This document shows positions 24,526-33,990 of a stretch of 64,000 nt of DNA, in pieces. The notes under the pieces were generated by a model. That model was not told the DNA's origin, searched no databases, and worked only from the letters and a program-made list of their open reading frames with translations. The stretch is from contig NZ_JTDB02000002.1 in assembly GCF_000785435.2 (NCBI RefSeq), forward strand, positions 62,001-126,000. Reading direction: 5' to 3'. The translations under genes were made by a program, and so were the position numbers. Within the stretch, counting starts at the first letter, position 1, and each line of letters starts with the position of its first letter. Source of the DNA: Paraburkholderia sacchari. GTDB taxonomy: Bacteria > Pseudomonadota > Gammaproteobacteria > Burkholderiales > Burkholderiaceae.

Positions 24526-26316
24526 ATGAGCCCCAACCCGCACCAGACGATCCACACGGGCGGCCTCACGGCGCTCGAGCAGGAGCTTGCGCTCGCATCG
24601 TTCGGGTCCGGCGCGCACGACCTGGCGCAAACGCGCGGCATGCTGGTGGGCGACGACGCGCAAGCCAGCCCGCATGGCGCCGATGCAGCCGCACAGGCAG
24701 TCAGCAAAGCCGCCGCGACGCTCGACGCCGTCGAGGCCGCCATTGCCGATGCGGCCCATGCGGCAACTGCTGCCCACGCAGCCGATACCTCCAGCGCAGC
24801 GTGGAACGGCGCCGATGCCGGCCACGACTATCCATCGGCCAGCCACAGCGGCGCGCATGCCCCGGCCGCCGACCCGCGCGCCCCACACACCCCGCCGCCG
24901 GGCTACGACCCGGCCAACCCGCATCTGGCCGCCTGGAACGCCCATCTCGCGAGCGTGCGCGCGCGCAACGCGCTGGCCTTGCCGCTGCGCGGCTGCGGCC
25001 GCCTCACGCGCGCGGCGGGCCTCGTGCTCGAAGCCGTGGGGCTGCGCCTCGCCGTGGGCGCCGAAGTAATGATCGAACTGCCGCCGGGCAGCTCGCTGCC
25101 GATGGCCGAAGCCGAGGTGGTGGGTTTCGCGGGCGACAAGCTCTTTCTGATGCCCACCACCGAAGTCGCGGGCCTGTTGCCCGGCGCGCGCGTCTGGCCG
25201 CTCGAAAGCGCGCCGATTGCCGACCCCATGTCGGGCGCCAAGCGCCTGCCGGTGGGCTGGGGGCTGCTCGGGCGCGTGCTCGACGCCTCGGGCCGCCCGC
25301 TCGACGGGCTGGGCGCACTGAATGCCGAAGCCGATGCGCCGCTCACCGCGCCCGTCATCAACCCGCTGAACCGCGAGCCGATCCACAAGGTGCTCGACGT
25401 GGGCGTGCGCGCGATCAACGCGCTGTTGACGGTCGGGCGCGGCCAGCGCATGGGCCTCTTTGCGGGCTCGGGCGTCGGCAAGTCGGTGCTGCTCGGCACC
25501 ATGGCGCGCGCGACCAGCGCGGAAGTGATCGTGATCGGCCTGATTGGAGAGCGCGGCCGCGAAGTGAAGGAATTCATCGAGCAGATCCTGGGCGTTGAAG
25601 GCCTCGCACGCTCGGTCGTGGTGGCCGCGCCCGCCGACGTCTCGCCGCTCTTGCGCATGCAGGCCGCCGCGTACACCACCACGCTCGCCGAATACTTCCG
25701 CGACCAGGGCAAGCACGTGCTGCTGCTGATGGATTCGCTCACGCGCTACGCGATGGCGCAGCGCGAGATCGCGCTCGCGATTGGCGAGCCGCCCGCGACC
25801 AAGGGTTATCCGCCCTCGGTGTTCGCGAAGCTGCCCGCGCTCGTCGAGCGCACCGGCAACGGCCCGGAAGGCGGCGGCTCGATCACCGCGTTCTACACCG
25901 TGCTCACCGAAGGCGACGACCAGCAAGACCCGATCGCCGACTCGGCGCGCGCGATTCTCGACGGTCACATCGTGCTCTCGCGCACGCTCGCGGAGGCGGG
26001 CCACTATCCGGCCATCGACATCGAGGCGTCGATCAGCCGCGCGATGACCGCGCTCATCGACGAGCCGCACCTGAACCGCACGCGCGCCTTCAAACAGATG
26101 CTCTCGCGCTACCAGCGCAACCGCGACCTCATCAACGTAGGTGCTTACGTGAGCGGGCGCGATGCCGTGCTCGACCGCGCCATCGCGCTGTATCCGCGCA
26201 TCGAGGCGTTTCTTCAGCAGGGCTTTCGCGAAACCGCGAACTACGAACAAAGCGTCGAGATGCTCGGCGCGCTGATTGGCAATGCGCAGGGCAACGGCCA
26301 GGGAGCCAGGACATGA
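24526..26316 (+). CDS. fliI: Flagellum-specific ATPase FliI with extended N-terminus
   Basis: A 596-residue F1-beta-like ATPase of the flagellar export apparatus. Walker A is GSGVGKS, followed by [15 protein letters not shown], the Walker B region [25 protein letters not shown] and the family stretch [20 protein letters not shown]. Most FliI proteins are about 440-480 residues. Here the extra length is an Ala/His/Pro-rich insert (roughly residues 55-130) between an N-terminal segment and the beta-barrel that begins near [21 protein letters not shown]. The start ATG at 24526, just after fliH, was chosen over upstream in-frame starts inside fliH. It overlaps fliJ by 4 bp. Confidence 0.97.
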   Translation: MSPNPHQTIHTGGLTALEQELALASFGSGAHDLAQTRGMLVGDDAQASPHGADAAAQAVSKAAATLDAVEAAIADAAHAATAAHAADTSSAAWNGADAGHDYPSASHSGAHAPAADPRAPHTPPPGYDPANPHLAAWNAHLASVRARNALALPLRGCGRLTRAAGLVLEAVGLRLAVGAEVMIELPPGSSLPMAEAEVVGFAGDKLFLMPTTEVAGLLPGARVWPLESAPIADPMSGAKRLPVGWGLLGRVLDASGRPLDGLGALNAEADAPLTAPVINPLNREPIHKVLDVGVRAINALLTVGRGQRMGLFAGSGVGKSVLLGTMARATSAEVIVIGLIGERGREVKEFIEQILGVEGLARSVVVAAPADVSPLLRMQAAAYTTTLAEYFRDQGKHVLLLMDSLTRYAMAQREIALAIGEPPATKGYPPSVFAKLPALVERTGNGPEGGGSITAFYTVLTEGDDQQDPIADSARAILDGHIVLSRTLAEAGHYPAIDIEASISRAMTALIDEPHLNRTRAFKQMLSRYQRNRDLINVGAYVSGRDAVLDRAIALYPRIEAFLQQGFRETANYEQSVEMLGALIGNAQGNGQGART

Positions 26317-26759
26317 CGAAGCAGACCGCACTGCAAACCCTCATCGGGCTCGCGCAGGACGATGTCGACGCCGCGACGCAAAAACTCGGGCGCGTGCAGC
26401 GCGAACGCGTGGAAATCGAAAAGCAGCTGAAGTCGCTGATCGATTACCGCGACGAGTATCACGCGCGCTTCACCGAGTCCGCGCGCGCGGGCATGGCCGC
26501 CGGCAATGTGCGCAACTTCCAGGCGTTCATCGACACGCTCGATACCGCCATCGAGCAGCAGCGCCGCCTGCTGGAGCAGGCCACGCTGCGCGTGGAAGCC
26601 GCCAGGCCCGACTGGCAGCGCAGCAAGCAGAAGCTCGGCTCGTACGAGGTGCTGCAATCGCGCCACGACGAGGTGCAGGCGCGCAAGGACGCCCGCCGCG
26701 AACAGCGCGACGCCGACGAGCACGCCGCCCGCGCGCTGCGCATGCGCAACGCCCATTAG
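26313..26759 (+). CDS. fliJ: Flagellar export protein FliJ
   Basis: A 148-residue protein, almost all coiled coil and rich in Arg, Glu and Gln, as usual for FliJ. It acts as the stalk-like partner of the FliI hexamer and as an export cofactor. Its ATG overlaps the fliI stop (ATGA), so the two are translationally coupled. Confidence 0.93.
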   Translation: MTKQTALQTLIGLAQDDVDAATQKLGRVQRERVEIEKQLKSLIDYRDEYHARFTESARAGMAAGNVRNFQAFIDTLDTAIEQQRRLLEQATLRVEAARPDWQRSKQKLGSYEVLQSRHDEVQARKDARREQRDADEHAARALRMRNAH

Positions 26760-26841
26760 TGCCGTTAGTGAAATTGATGACCTACTAGTGAACTATTAGT
26801 GACGCCGGCGCGTCCGGATCACGTTCAAGAGAGCCAGCAGC

Positions 26842-28392
26842 ATGTCGCTTCTATCCGCAGTCAGTTCGTTGCTCGGCGCCGCCGTGGATGCGGCCACGGG
26901 CGCGCAGAGCAGCGCCAGTAATGGCGCGAGCGCTTCCGACCTCGCGAGCCAAGGCTTCGCGCAAACGCTCCAACAAAGCATTTCCGCGCAGAACGCGCGC
27001 AGCGGCGCGCCACGCCAGGTTGTCCCGGCTGGTTCGCCGCAGCAGGCGGCGCAGGCTTCGGGCGCGGCGGCGCAGACCGCTCAATCCGCGTCATCCGCGC
27101 AAGCGTCCCAGCCGGCGCAGCAAGCCGGCAACGGCGCGGCGCACGCATCGAACGTCGATCACCGCGCCGAGAACGCCCTCGCGCGCCAGAAGCAGGCCGA
27201 AGCCGCGGGCTCGCAGGCGGCAGCGGCGCAGGCTCTGGCACAGCAAGCCCAACAGGCCATGCAGACGGCGCAGCAGGCACCGGGCAACGGCGACGCCACC
27301 ATGCAGGCCGCCGAGGCCGCGCTCGCGGGCGTTGCCACGGCGGCAGCCGGAGCCGCGGGCACAAGCATCGACGCTAACGGCATCGGCGGCATCGGCGGCA
27401 CGAATGGCACGAATGGCACGAGCACCACGGGCGGCACGGCTGGCGACGGCACAAGCACCGCCAGCGGCGATCCGAAGTCGGTGAGCGACGCGCTGCACGC
27501 CGCGCTCGCGACGCTGCGCGGCGGCTCGGCCACGCTGAACACGCAGGTTGCGGGCGCAACCCAGGGCGCTGCACAAGGCGCGGCCGCAGCCAATTCGACG
27601 ATCGCGGGCAGCTTCGCGGCGCATATGGGCACGCAGGCGAAGGCCAAAACCCTGGGCGCAGGCATCGACGACAAAAACGCCGCCGACAACGCCGCAAAGT
27701 CCGTGGCCGCCACGCCGCAGGACGCAGCTGCGCAAAACGCCAATGCCACGCTCGCTGCTACGGCGCAGCAGCAGGCTACGTCCACGCAACCCGCAGCATC
27801 GAGCAACACCGCCGACGCCCTCGCCGCCACCCAGGCTGCCGCAGCAGCCGCGGCTCAAGCCCAGGCGGCCCAAGCCGCCCAGAGCGCGAGCGCCAACCCC
27901 GCCGCAGCGGCGGCGGCTTCCGCCACGCTGGCTCCGCAAGTGGGCACGCCGGGCTGGGAGGACGCGCTCAGCCAGAAGGTGGTGTTCCTCTCGAACGCCC
28001 ACCAGCAATCGGCGGAACTCACGCTCAATCCCAAGGACCTCGGGCCGCTGCAAGTCGTGCTGCAAGTCGCCGACAACCATGCACATGCGCTCTTCGTGTC
28101 GCAGCATCAGCAGGTGCGCGAAGCCGTGGAGGCCGCGCTGCCGAAGCTGCGCGAGCAGATGCAGCAGAACGGCATCGGCCTTGGCAGCGCGAGCGTGAGC
28201 GACGGCTTCTCGCGCCAGATGAACCAGCAGGCGCAGCAAGATAGCGGCAGCGGATCGGGTTCGCGCGGTTCGCGCGAGTCGGGTTCCGCCGGCGTGGCGG
28301 GCATCGGCGCGGCCAGCGGCGCGGACGGCGCAACCAGCGCCGCCGCCACGGCCACGCAGCGCAGCGTGGGCCTGATCGACACGTTTGCCTGA
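26842..28392 (+). CDS. fliK: Flagellar hook-length control protein FliK
   Basis: A 516-residue exported ruler protein. Residues 1-~370 are low complexity (Ala, Gln, Gly, Ser), including an imperfect GIGGIGG-TNGTNGT stretch. The C-terminal domain is canonical: WEDALSQKVVFLSNAHQQSAELTLNPKDLGPLQVVLQVADN and HALFVSQHQQVREAVEAALPKLREQMQQNGI. That domain flips FlhB specificity from hook to filament. It ends the fliFGHIJK string; a 294-bp gap follows before fliL. Confidence 0.95.
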   Translation: MSLLSAVSSLLGAAVDAATGAQSSASNGASASDLASQGFAQTLQQSISAQNARSGAPRQVVPAGSPQQAAQASGAAAQTAQSASSAQASQPAQQAGNGAAHASNVDHRAENALARQKQAEAAGSQAAAAQALAQQAQQAMQTAQQAPGNGDATMQAAEAALAGVATAAAGAAGTSIDANGIGGIGGTNGTNGTSTTGGTAGDGTSTASGDPKSVSDALHAALATLRGGSATLNTQVAGATQGAAQGAAAANSTIAGSFAAHMGTQAKAKTLGAGIDDKNAADNAAKSVAATPQDAAAQNANATLAATAQQQATSTQPAASSNTADALAATQAAAAAAAQAQAAQAAQSASANPAAAAAASATLAPQVGTPGWEDALSQKVVFLSNAHQQSAELTLNPKDLGPLQVVLQVADNHAHALFVSQHQQVREAVEAALPKLREQMQQNGIGLGSASVSDGFSRQMNQQAQQDSGSGSGSRGSRESGSAGVAGIGAASGADGATSAAATATQRSVGLIDTFA

Positions 28393-28516
28393 GCCATCCC
28401 CGCAGTCGCTCGCATCGGAAGAGGCACAGCGCGAGGCGCCGATCCGTCGACGCCTCGCGCGGTCCATGCCCCGCCGCCCAGGCCACGCTCGCGCAACAAA
28501 GCGGCGAGATAGCCGC

Positions 28517-28534
28517 AAATCCCCCGTCTATTCC
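28517..28534 (+). promoter_or_regulatory. Shared 18-bp element upstream of fliL
   Basis: AAATCCCCCGTCTATTCC, third copy of the AAA-N-CCC-NNN-TCTATTC layout, 152 bp before fliL in the fliK-fliL gap (28393-28686). It suggests that fliLMNOPQR has its own promoter. Nothing else was recognised in that gap. Confidence 0.45.
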
Positions 28535-28686
28535 TCCCATCGCCGTCGCGCAAAAGCCGGAACAATGCAGGCTGCCGGAATGAATGCGCGCGCCATGGCG
28601 ATCATGGCGATCGGCAACGAAGCGCCGCCCGGCCCCGACAACAGCATGATCAGCACGATCACGACTCACCCAGGCTCACGACCGAC

Positions 28687-29193
28687 ATGGCGACCACGAC
28701 CGCAACCCAGCAAGCCGCGCCCCAAGGCACGCAACCCGGACCGCTGAAGCGCGTCCTTCTCATCGTGCTCATCGCGGTGCTTGCCGCCGGTGCGGCGGGC
28801 GGCGGCGTCTGGTTCTTCATGTCGCGCCACGCCGCGAGCGCCCCCGCAGCCGCGAGCGCGCCCACGCCGCCCGCCGTGCCCGTCTACTATGCGCTCGAGC
28901 CAATGACCGTCAACCTGCAATCCGACGACGGCGAAACGCACTATCTGCGCATCGGCCTCACGCTCAAGCTCGATAGCCAGGCGACCCAGGACGCGCTCGT
29001 CGCGCACATGCCCGAGATCCGCAGCCGCCTGCTGCTCGCGCTCTCGAACAAGCACCCGGCCGATCTCGCGCCGCTCGACGGCAAGCGCGCGCTCGCGACC
29101 GAGCTCGCCGCGCTCATCGCGCAGCCGTCCGACTCGCGCGGCACGGCCACCCGCGTCGACGACGTGCTGTTCACCGAATTCGTCGTGCAGTAA
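28687..29193 (+). CDS. fliL: Flagellar basal-body-associated protein FliL
   Basis: A 168-residue single-pass inner-membrane protein (helix LKRVLLIVLIAVLAAGAAGGGVWFF near residue 20-45) with a periplasmic domain around the stator. The family pattern ALEPMTVNLQSDDGETHYLRIGLTLKL and the C-terminal VDDVLFTEFVVQ are present. It starts the fliLMNOPQR operon. The 117-bp gap to fliM contains short GGATATCGC-type repeats only. Confidence 0.95.
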   Translation: MATTTATQQAAPQGTQPGPLKRVLLIVLIAVLAAGAAGGGVWFFMSRHAASAPAAASAPTPPAVPVYYALEPMTVNLQSDDGETHYLRIGLTLKLDSQATQDALVAHMPEIRSRLLLALSNKHPADLAPLDGKRALATELAALIAQPSDSRGTATRVDDVLFTEFVVQ

Positions 29194-29310
29194 GCCCCGC
29201 ATGAACACGCTCAACATGAACCCGCGCGCTCGCCTCGCGCGCGCCTGCGCCGATGACGCGGATATCGCGGATATCACGGATATCGCGCAACCAATCCGGA
29301 GCCTTGCATC

Positions 29311-30315
29311 ATGAGCATGGGTCACGACGAGTTCATGTCGCAGGAGGAGGTCGATGCCCTCCTCAAAGGCGTCACCGGCGAGATCGAAACCGAGGCCGCC
29401 CAGCCCGAGAAATCCGGCGTGCGGCCGTACAACATCGCGACGCAGGAACGCATCGTGCGCGGGCGCATGCCCGGGCTCGAAATCATCAACGAGCGTTTCG
29501 CGCGTCTCTTGCGCGTGGGCATTTTCAACTTCATGCGCCGCACCGCCGAGATCTCCGTGGGACCGGTGCGCGTGCAGAAGTACAGCGAATTCACGCGCAA
29601 CCTGCCGATCCCGACGAATCTGAACCTCGTGCACGTGAAGCCGCTGCGCGGCACGTCGCTGTTCGTGTTCGACCCGAACCTCGTGTTCTTCGTGGTGGAC
29701 AACCTGTTCGGCGGCGACGGGCGCTTTCACACGCGCGTCGAAGGCCGCGACTTCACGCAGACCGAGCAGCGCATCATCAGCAAGCTGCTCAACCTCGTGT
29801 TCGATCACTACACCACGGCGTGGAAGAGCGTGCGCCCGCTCACGTTCGAATACGTGCGCTCGGAAATGCACACGCAGTTCGCCAACGTCGCGACGCCCAA
29901 TGAAATCGTGATCGTCACGCAGTTCTCGATCGAGTTCGGCACGACCGGCGGCACGCTGCACATCTGCATGCCCTACTCGATGATCGAGCCGATTCGCGAT
30001 GTGCTCTCCTCGCCGCTGCAAGGCGAAGTGCTCGACGTGGACCGCCGCTGGGTGCGCGTGCTCTCGCAGCAGGTGCAGGCCGCCGAAGTGGAGCTCACCG
30101 CGGATCTCGCGCACGTGCCGGTCACGTTCGAGCAGATCCTGAACATGAAAAAGGGCGACGTGCTGCCGATCAACATTCCCGAGCACATTGTCGCCAAGGT
30201 GGACGGCGTGCCGGTGATGGAGTGCGGCTACGGAATTTTCAATGGTCAATACGCGTTGCGGGTCCAGAAGATGATCAGCGCAGCCGACACGATGAAGGAA
30301 GGTGGATATGAGTGA
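29311..30315 (+). CDS. fliM: Flagellar motor switch protein FliM
   Basis: A 334-residue C-ring protein. The N-terminal CheY-P-binding segment is DEFMSQEEVDALLKGV; the middle domain has the GGxG loop in VVDNLFGGDGRFH, which touches FliG; and the C-terminal SpoA-type domain (VTFEQILNMKKGDVLPINIP) packs with FliN. Length matches the family. It overlaps fliN by 8 bp. Confidence 0.98.
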   Translation: MSMGHDEFMSQEEVDALLKGVTGEIETEAAQPEKSGVRPYNIATQERIVRGRMPGLEIINERFARLLRVGIFNFMRRTAEISVGPVRVQKYSEFTRNLPIPTNLNLVHVKPLRGTSLFVFDPNLVFFVVDNLFGGDGRFHTRVEGRDFTQTEQRIISKLLNLVFDHYTTAWKSVRPLTFEYVRSEMHTQFANVATPNEIVIVTQFSIEFGTTGGTLHICMPYSMIEPIRDVLSSPLQGEVLDVDRRWVRVLSQQVQAAEVELTADLAHVPVTFEQILNMKKGDVLPINIPEHIVAKVDGVPVMECGYGIFNGQYALRVQKMISAADTMKEGGYE

Positions 30316-30820
30316 CGTGAACGCCATGCCGGGCAGCGAGCCTGTGCGCGACCCGGCCCAGCAAGCCGCAGTCGATGCAGCCGGCGCAGTGGGTGCAATG
30401 GGTGCAATGGGCGCCATGGATTCGACGGACTCGATCGACTCGATGGACGATTGGGCCGCCGCGCTCGCCGAGCAGAACGGCCACGAAAGCCACGAAGTGG
30501 CCGCGCAGCCCGCCGCCGTGTTCCAGCCGCTTTCGAAGGTCGATTCGGGCGCGACGCGCAACGACATCGACATGATTCTGGACATCCCCGTCCAGATGAC
30601 CGTCGAACTGGGCCGCACCAAGATCGCCATCCGCAACCTGCTGCAGCTCGCGCAGGGCTCGGTGGTGGAACTCGACGGCCTTGCCGGCGAGCCGATGGAC
30701 GTGCTCGTGAACGGCTGTCTCATCGCCCAGGGCGAAGTGGTGGTGGTGAACGACAAGTTCGGCATCCGCCTGACCGACATCATCACGCCCTCCGAGCGCA
30801 TCCGGAAGCTCAATCGATGA
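30308..30820 (+). CDS. fliN: Flagellar motor switch protein FliN
   Basis: A 170-residue protein. The C-terminal 80 residues form the SpoA domain (MILDIPVQMTVELGRTKIAI, LLQLAQGSVVELDGLAGEPM, DVLVNGCLIAQGEVVVVNDK). The N-terminal ~85 residues are an Ala/Met/Asp-rich extension with MGAMGAMDSTDSIDSMDD repeats, also longer than in enterics. The ATG at 30308 overlaps the end of fliM and was preferred to a GTG two codons earlier. FliN ends at a TGA that overlaps the fliO start. Confidence 0.96.
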   Translation: MSDVNAMPGSEPVRDPAQQAAVDAAGAVGAMGAMGAMDSTDSIDSMDDWAAALAEQNGHESHEVAAQPAAVFQPLSKVDSGATRNDIDMILDIPVQMTVELGRTKIAIRNLLQLAQGSVVELDGLAGEPMDVLVNGCLIAQGEVVVVNDKFGIRLTDIITPSERIRKLNR

Positions 30821-31368
30821 AACGCCTTGCCGCATGCGGTTTTGCGCGCCTCAATGCATTTGCTGGTGCGTGCGTGTGTGCCTGGCTCGTTGCCGCGCCC
30901 GCGCAAGCCGCCGATCTCCAGGCCGTGAACGAAGCCGCGCGCTCGGCGTCGAGCGCATCGGCGGTGATCGTGGGCAGCGCGGCGCCCTCGCTCGGCTTCG
31001 GCGCGGTGCTGCAAACCGTGTTCGGCCTGCTGCTCGTGATTGGCGTGGTGTTCGGCTGCGCATGGCTCGCGCGGCGTCTTGGCCTCCAGCACGGCCCGAA
31101 GAGCGCGCTCGTGAAGACCGTGGGCGGCGCCTCGCTTGGCGGCAAGGAGCGCGTGGCCGTGGTCGAGATCGGCGACACCTGGCTCGTGCTGGGCGCCGCA
31201 CCCGGCAATGTGCGCCTCCTGCACACGATGCCCGCGGGCGAGCTGCCCGCCGCGGCCGCCGCCGGTGCCCCCATCGCCCTTCAGGGCAACTTCGGACAGC
31301 GCTTTCGTGACGCGTTGAAACACGAAGCAGGCAAACGTTTCAAGCGTCACGACGGCGGAGCGCAGTAA
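30817..31368 (+). CDS. fliO: Flagellar biosynthetic protein FliO
   Basis: A 183-residue protein with a cleavable-type signal (ends near APAQAADL), one membrane helix (VLQTVFGLLLVIGVVFGCAWLARRLGL) and a cytoplasmic domain with the family pattern GKERVAVVEIGDTWLVLGAAPGNVRLLHTM. FliO assists assembly of the FliP ring. The ATG at 30817 overlaps the fliN stop by 4 bp and was chosen from a longer open frame. Confidence 0.93.
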   Translation: MKRLAACGFARLNAFAGACVCAWLVAAPAQAADLQAVNEAARSASSASAVIVGSAAPSLGFGAVLQTVFGLLLVIGVVFGCAWLARRLGLQHGPKSALVKTVGGASLGGKERVAVVEIGDTWLVLGAAPGNVRLLHTMPAGELPAAAAAGAPIALQGNFGQRFRDALKHEAGKRFKRHDGGAQ

Positions 31369-32202
31369 ATGCACGGCAGCACCCTTCCCGACGCGCCCGC
31401 GCGCGCGCGCACTTCCTTGATCGAGAAAATCTCGCGCGCCGCGCTGCCCGTTGCGCTGTTGCTCGGCATAGTCGCGGTGGCGCTGCTGCTGCCGCGCCTC
31501 GCGCACGCACAGACCGTTGCGCAGCCGCAAGGGCTGCCCGCCTTCAACACGAGCCCGGGCCCGAACGGCGGCACCACGTATTCGCTGAGCGTGCAGACGA
31601 TGCTGCTGCTCACGATGCTGTCGTTCCTGCCCGCGATGGTGCTGATGATGACGAGTTTCACGCGCATCATCATCGTGCTGTCGCTGTTGCGCCAGGCGCT
31701 CGGCACGACGACCACGCCGCCCAACCAGGTGCTCGTGGGCCTCGCGCTGTTTCTCACGCTGTTCGTGATGTCGCCGGTGCTGGACAAGGCGTACAACGAC
31801 GGCTACAAGCCATTCGCCGCCGGCACGCTGTCGATGGACGAAGCCGTGACGCGCGGCGTCGCGCCGTTCAAGACCTTCATGCTGCGCCAGACCCGCGAAT
31901 CGGACCTCGCGCTGTTCGCGCGCATCTCGCACGCGGCGCCCATGCAGGGCCCCGAGGACGTGCCGCTCACGCTGCTCGTGCCCTCGTTCGTCACGAGCGA
32001 ATTGAAGACCGGCTTTCAGATCGGCTTCACGATCTTCATTCCGTTTCTGATCATCGACATGGTGGTGGCGAGCGTGCTCATGTCGATGGGCATGATGATG
32101 GTTTCGCCCGCAACGATCTCGCTGCCGTTCAAGCTCATGCTGTTCGTGCTCGTGGACGGCTGGCAACTGCTGATCGGCTCGCTCGCGCAGAGCTTCACCT
32201 GA
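31369..32202 (+). CDS. fliP: Flagellar export gate protein FliP
   Basis: A 277-residue polytopic membrane protein of the export gate, with a signal sequence ending near LAHAQT. Conserved FliP stretches include [62 protein letters not shown] and [22 protein letters not shown]. It starts immediately after the fliO stop. Confidence 0.98.
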   Translation: MHGSTLPDAPARARTSLIEKISRAALPVALLLGIVAVALLLPRLAHAQTVAQPQGLPAFNTSPGPNGGTTYSLSVQTMLLLTMLSFLPAMVLMMTSFTRIIIVLSLLRQALGTTTTPPNQVLVGLALFLTLFVMSPVLDKAYNDGYKPFAAGTLSMDEAVTRGVAPFKTFMLRQTRESDLALFARISHAAPMQGPEDVPLTLLVPSFVTSELKTGFQIGFTIFIPFLIIDMVVASVLMSMGMMMVSPATISLPFKLMLFVLVDGWQLLIGSLAQSFT

Positions 32203-32212
32203 GGAATCCGCG

Positions 32213-32482
32213 ATGACGCCCGAAACCGTCTTGACCCTTTCGCACGAAGCCATGTACGTGGCGTTGCTGCTGGCCGCGCCGCTGTTGCTCGTGTCGCTCG
32301 TGGTGGGTCTCGTGGTGAGCCTCTTCCAGGCGGCCACGCAGATCAACGAAAGCACGCTCTCGTTCATTCCCAAGCTCATTGCGATTGCGGTGACGCTCGT
32401 GATTGCCGGGCCGTGGATGCTCACGACGATGCTCGATTACATGCACCGCATGTTCGCGAGCATTCCAGCGCTCGCGGGCTGA
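32213..32482 (+). CDS. fliQ: Flagellar export gate protein FliQ
   Basis: An 89-residue protein with two membrane helices, a component of the FliPQR gate. Conserved residues are GLVVSLFQAATQINESTLSFIPKL. Ten bases separate it from fliP. Confidence 0.97.
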   Translation: MTPETVLTLSHEAMYVALLLAAPLLLVSLVVGLVVSLFQAATQINESTLSFIPKLIAIAVTLVIAGPWMLTTMLDYMHRMFASIPALAG

Positions 32483-32528
32483 GCGGTTTTATTCGCGCGC
32501 GCTTTTCCACGTTCGTAGACGCCCGCCG

Positions 32529-33320
32529 ATGTTCACCGTCACCTACGCGCAGCTCAATCTCTGGCTCACCGCGTTCCTCTGGCCGTTCACGCGCATTCTC
32601 GCGCTGGTGGCCGCCGCGCCGCTGGTGGGCCATCGCTCCGTGCCCACGCGCGTGAAGATCGGGCTTGCGGCGTTCATGACGCTGATCGTTGCGCCCACGC
32701 TTCAGTCCATGCCGCAGGTCACCGTGTTTTCGGCCGAAGGCGTGTGGATTCTGGTCAATCAGTTTCTGATCGGCGCGGCGCTGGGCTTTACGATGCAGAT
32801 CGTGTTCGCGGTGGTGACAGCGGCGGGCGATTTGATGGGGTTGGGGATGGGGCTGGGCTTTGCGTCGTTCTTCGATCCGCAGGCCAATACTTCTACGCCT
32901 GCGCTTTCATCGTGGCTCAACATCATGGCGATGCTCGCGTTTCTCGTGTTCGACGGGCATTTGCAGATGATTGCCGCGCTGGTGGAAACGTTTCATAGCG
33001 TGCCGGTGTCGGCCAATGTGCTTTCCGGCAATGGCTACCGGCTGATCGTGAACTGGGGCGCGACGGTGTTCAATGCGGGGCTGCTGCTCTCGCTGCCTGT
33101 GGTGGTGGCGTTGCTCATCACGAATATCTCGCTCGGCATTTTGAATCGCGCCGCGCCGCAGATCGGGATCTTCCAGATCGGGTTTGCGCTCACGATGCTG
33201 GTGGGCTTGCTGCTGATTCAGTTGATGATGCCGAATTTGATCCCGTACTTCGCGCGGCTTTTCGATGGCGGGGTCGAGCAGATGGGGCGAGTGGCGGCGG
33301 GGTTGCGGCCGGGGCCGTGA
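32529..33320 (+). CDS. fliR: Flagellar export gate protein FliR
   Basis: A 263-residue membrane protein with about six helices that closes the FliPQR gate. Recognisable stretches are PFTRILALVAAAPLVGHRSVPTRVKIGLA, MGLGFASFFDPQANTSTPALSSWLNIMAML and LNRAAPQIGIFQIGFALTML. The start MFTVTYAQLNLWLTAFLWPF at 32529 was chosen over an upstream in-frame ATG inside fliQ. Last gene of this flagellar string. Confidence 0.97.
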   Translation: MFTVTYAQLNLWLTAFLWPFTRILALVAAAPLVGHRSVPTRVKIGLAAFMTLIVAPTLQSMPQVTVFSAEGVWILVNQFLIGAALGFTMQIVFAVVTAAGDLMGLGMGLGFASFFDPQANTSTPALSSWLNIMAMLAFLVFDGHLQMIAALVETFHSVPVSANVLSGNGYRLIVNWGATVFNAGLLLSLPVVVALLITNISLGILNRAAPQIGIFQIGFALTMLVGLLLIQLMMPNLIPYFARLFDGGVEQMGRVAAGLRPGP

Positions 33321-33376
33321 GGCGGCAGTCGCCACCCGTTACGGCGTTTTCATGTCGATTCGCTCAGCCAGCGAAC

Positions 33377-33410
33377 GGGCGAGCCCGACGCCGACAAATC
33401 GGGCTCGCCC
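33377..33410. terminator. Strong hairpin after fliR, no T-run
   Basis: GGGCGAGCCCGA pairs perfectly with TCGGGCTCGCCC around a 10-base loop, about 57 bp after fliR and between two convergent genes. Without a T-tract it may stop polymerase only weakly or with Rho. Confidence 0.5.
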
Positions 33411-33461
33411 TAAGTCGACAACGCGCTACACGCGACGCAACTTCAGGTTTATGCGGACGTT

Positions 33462-33794
33462 TTAGCTGTCGCTATCACCCGGCGAAGCCTCGGTCGGCTG
33501 CTCCTCGACACTCTCGGAGGACACCGCCGATTGGCCATCACCGCCCGACGAGCCACTTTCAAACATGCCGGGGTTTTGTTGCTGCATCCATTTGTACTCG
33601 TCGTTGAGCACACTGCTCAACGGCGATTGATTCGAGCCCGATGGGCCGGTTTGCGCTTTTTGGGTTTCGCCGCCTGCATCGCCCTGCTTGCCTTGCGGAC
33701 CATTTCCGAAAATGCCATGGTTTTGTTGCTGCATAAATGAGCCCAGGTCGTTTAGGTAATTGCCAAACGACGAGCCATTCAAATTAGTTTTCAT
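33462..33794 (-). CDS. Small Gly/Ser/Gln-rich protein with two MQQQN motifs, unknown
   Basis: A 110-residue hydrophilic protein without Cys, signal peptide or membrane helix. It contains two copies of a short motif, [13 protein letters not shown] and [13 protein letters not shown], about 47 residues apart, separated and followed by low-complexity G/S/Q/E-rich sequence. It is not recognised. It lies on the same strand as, and downstream of, the TpsB gene. The ATG at 33794 was chosen because AAGGA lies six bases upstream; the ATG two codons earlier would sit on top of that ribosome site. The composition suggests an exported or intrinsically disordered protein, but that is inference. Confidence 0.65.
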
Positions 33795-33990
33795 TTGCAT
33801 TCCTTATTTGTGATAACAGGCCTTTCCGTGCGTGCGCCAGCATGCCCGCGCCTTCCAGACCGACTCATGCGCCCCGGTGAGAGCGCATGAATACAGTGTG
33901 CTGGAAGGCAGATGGGCGAGGTAATACAGGTACACGGTATTGGCTGACACCGGCAAAAGAAGGCGATGCTCGCGCACAGCACCCACACCC

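Noticed and set aside
28666..32424. 1,252-codon open frame antisense to fliL-fliQ
   Set aside because: Composition is His/Arg/Glu-rich shadow sequence; the sense strand holds six well-recognised flagellar genes.
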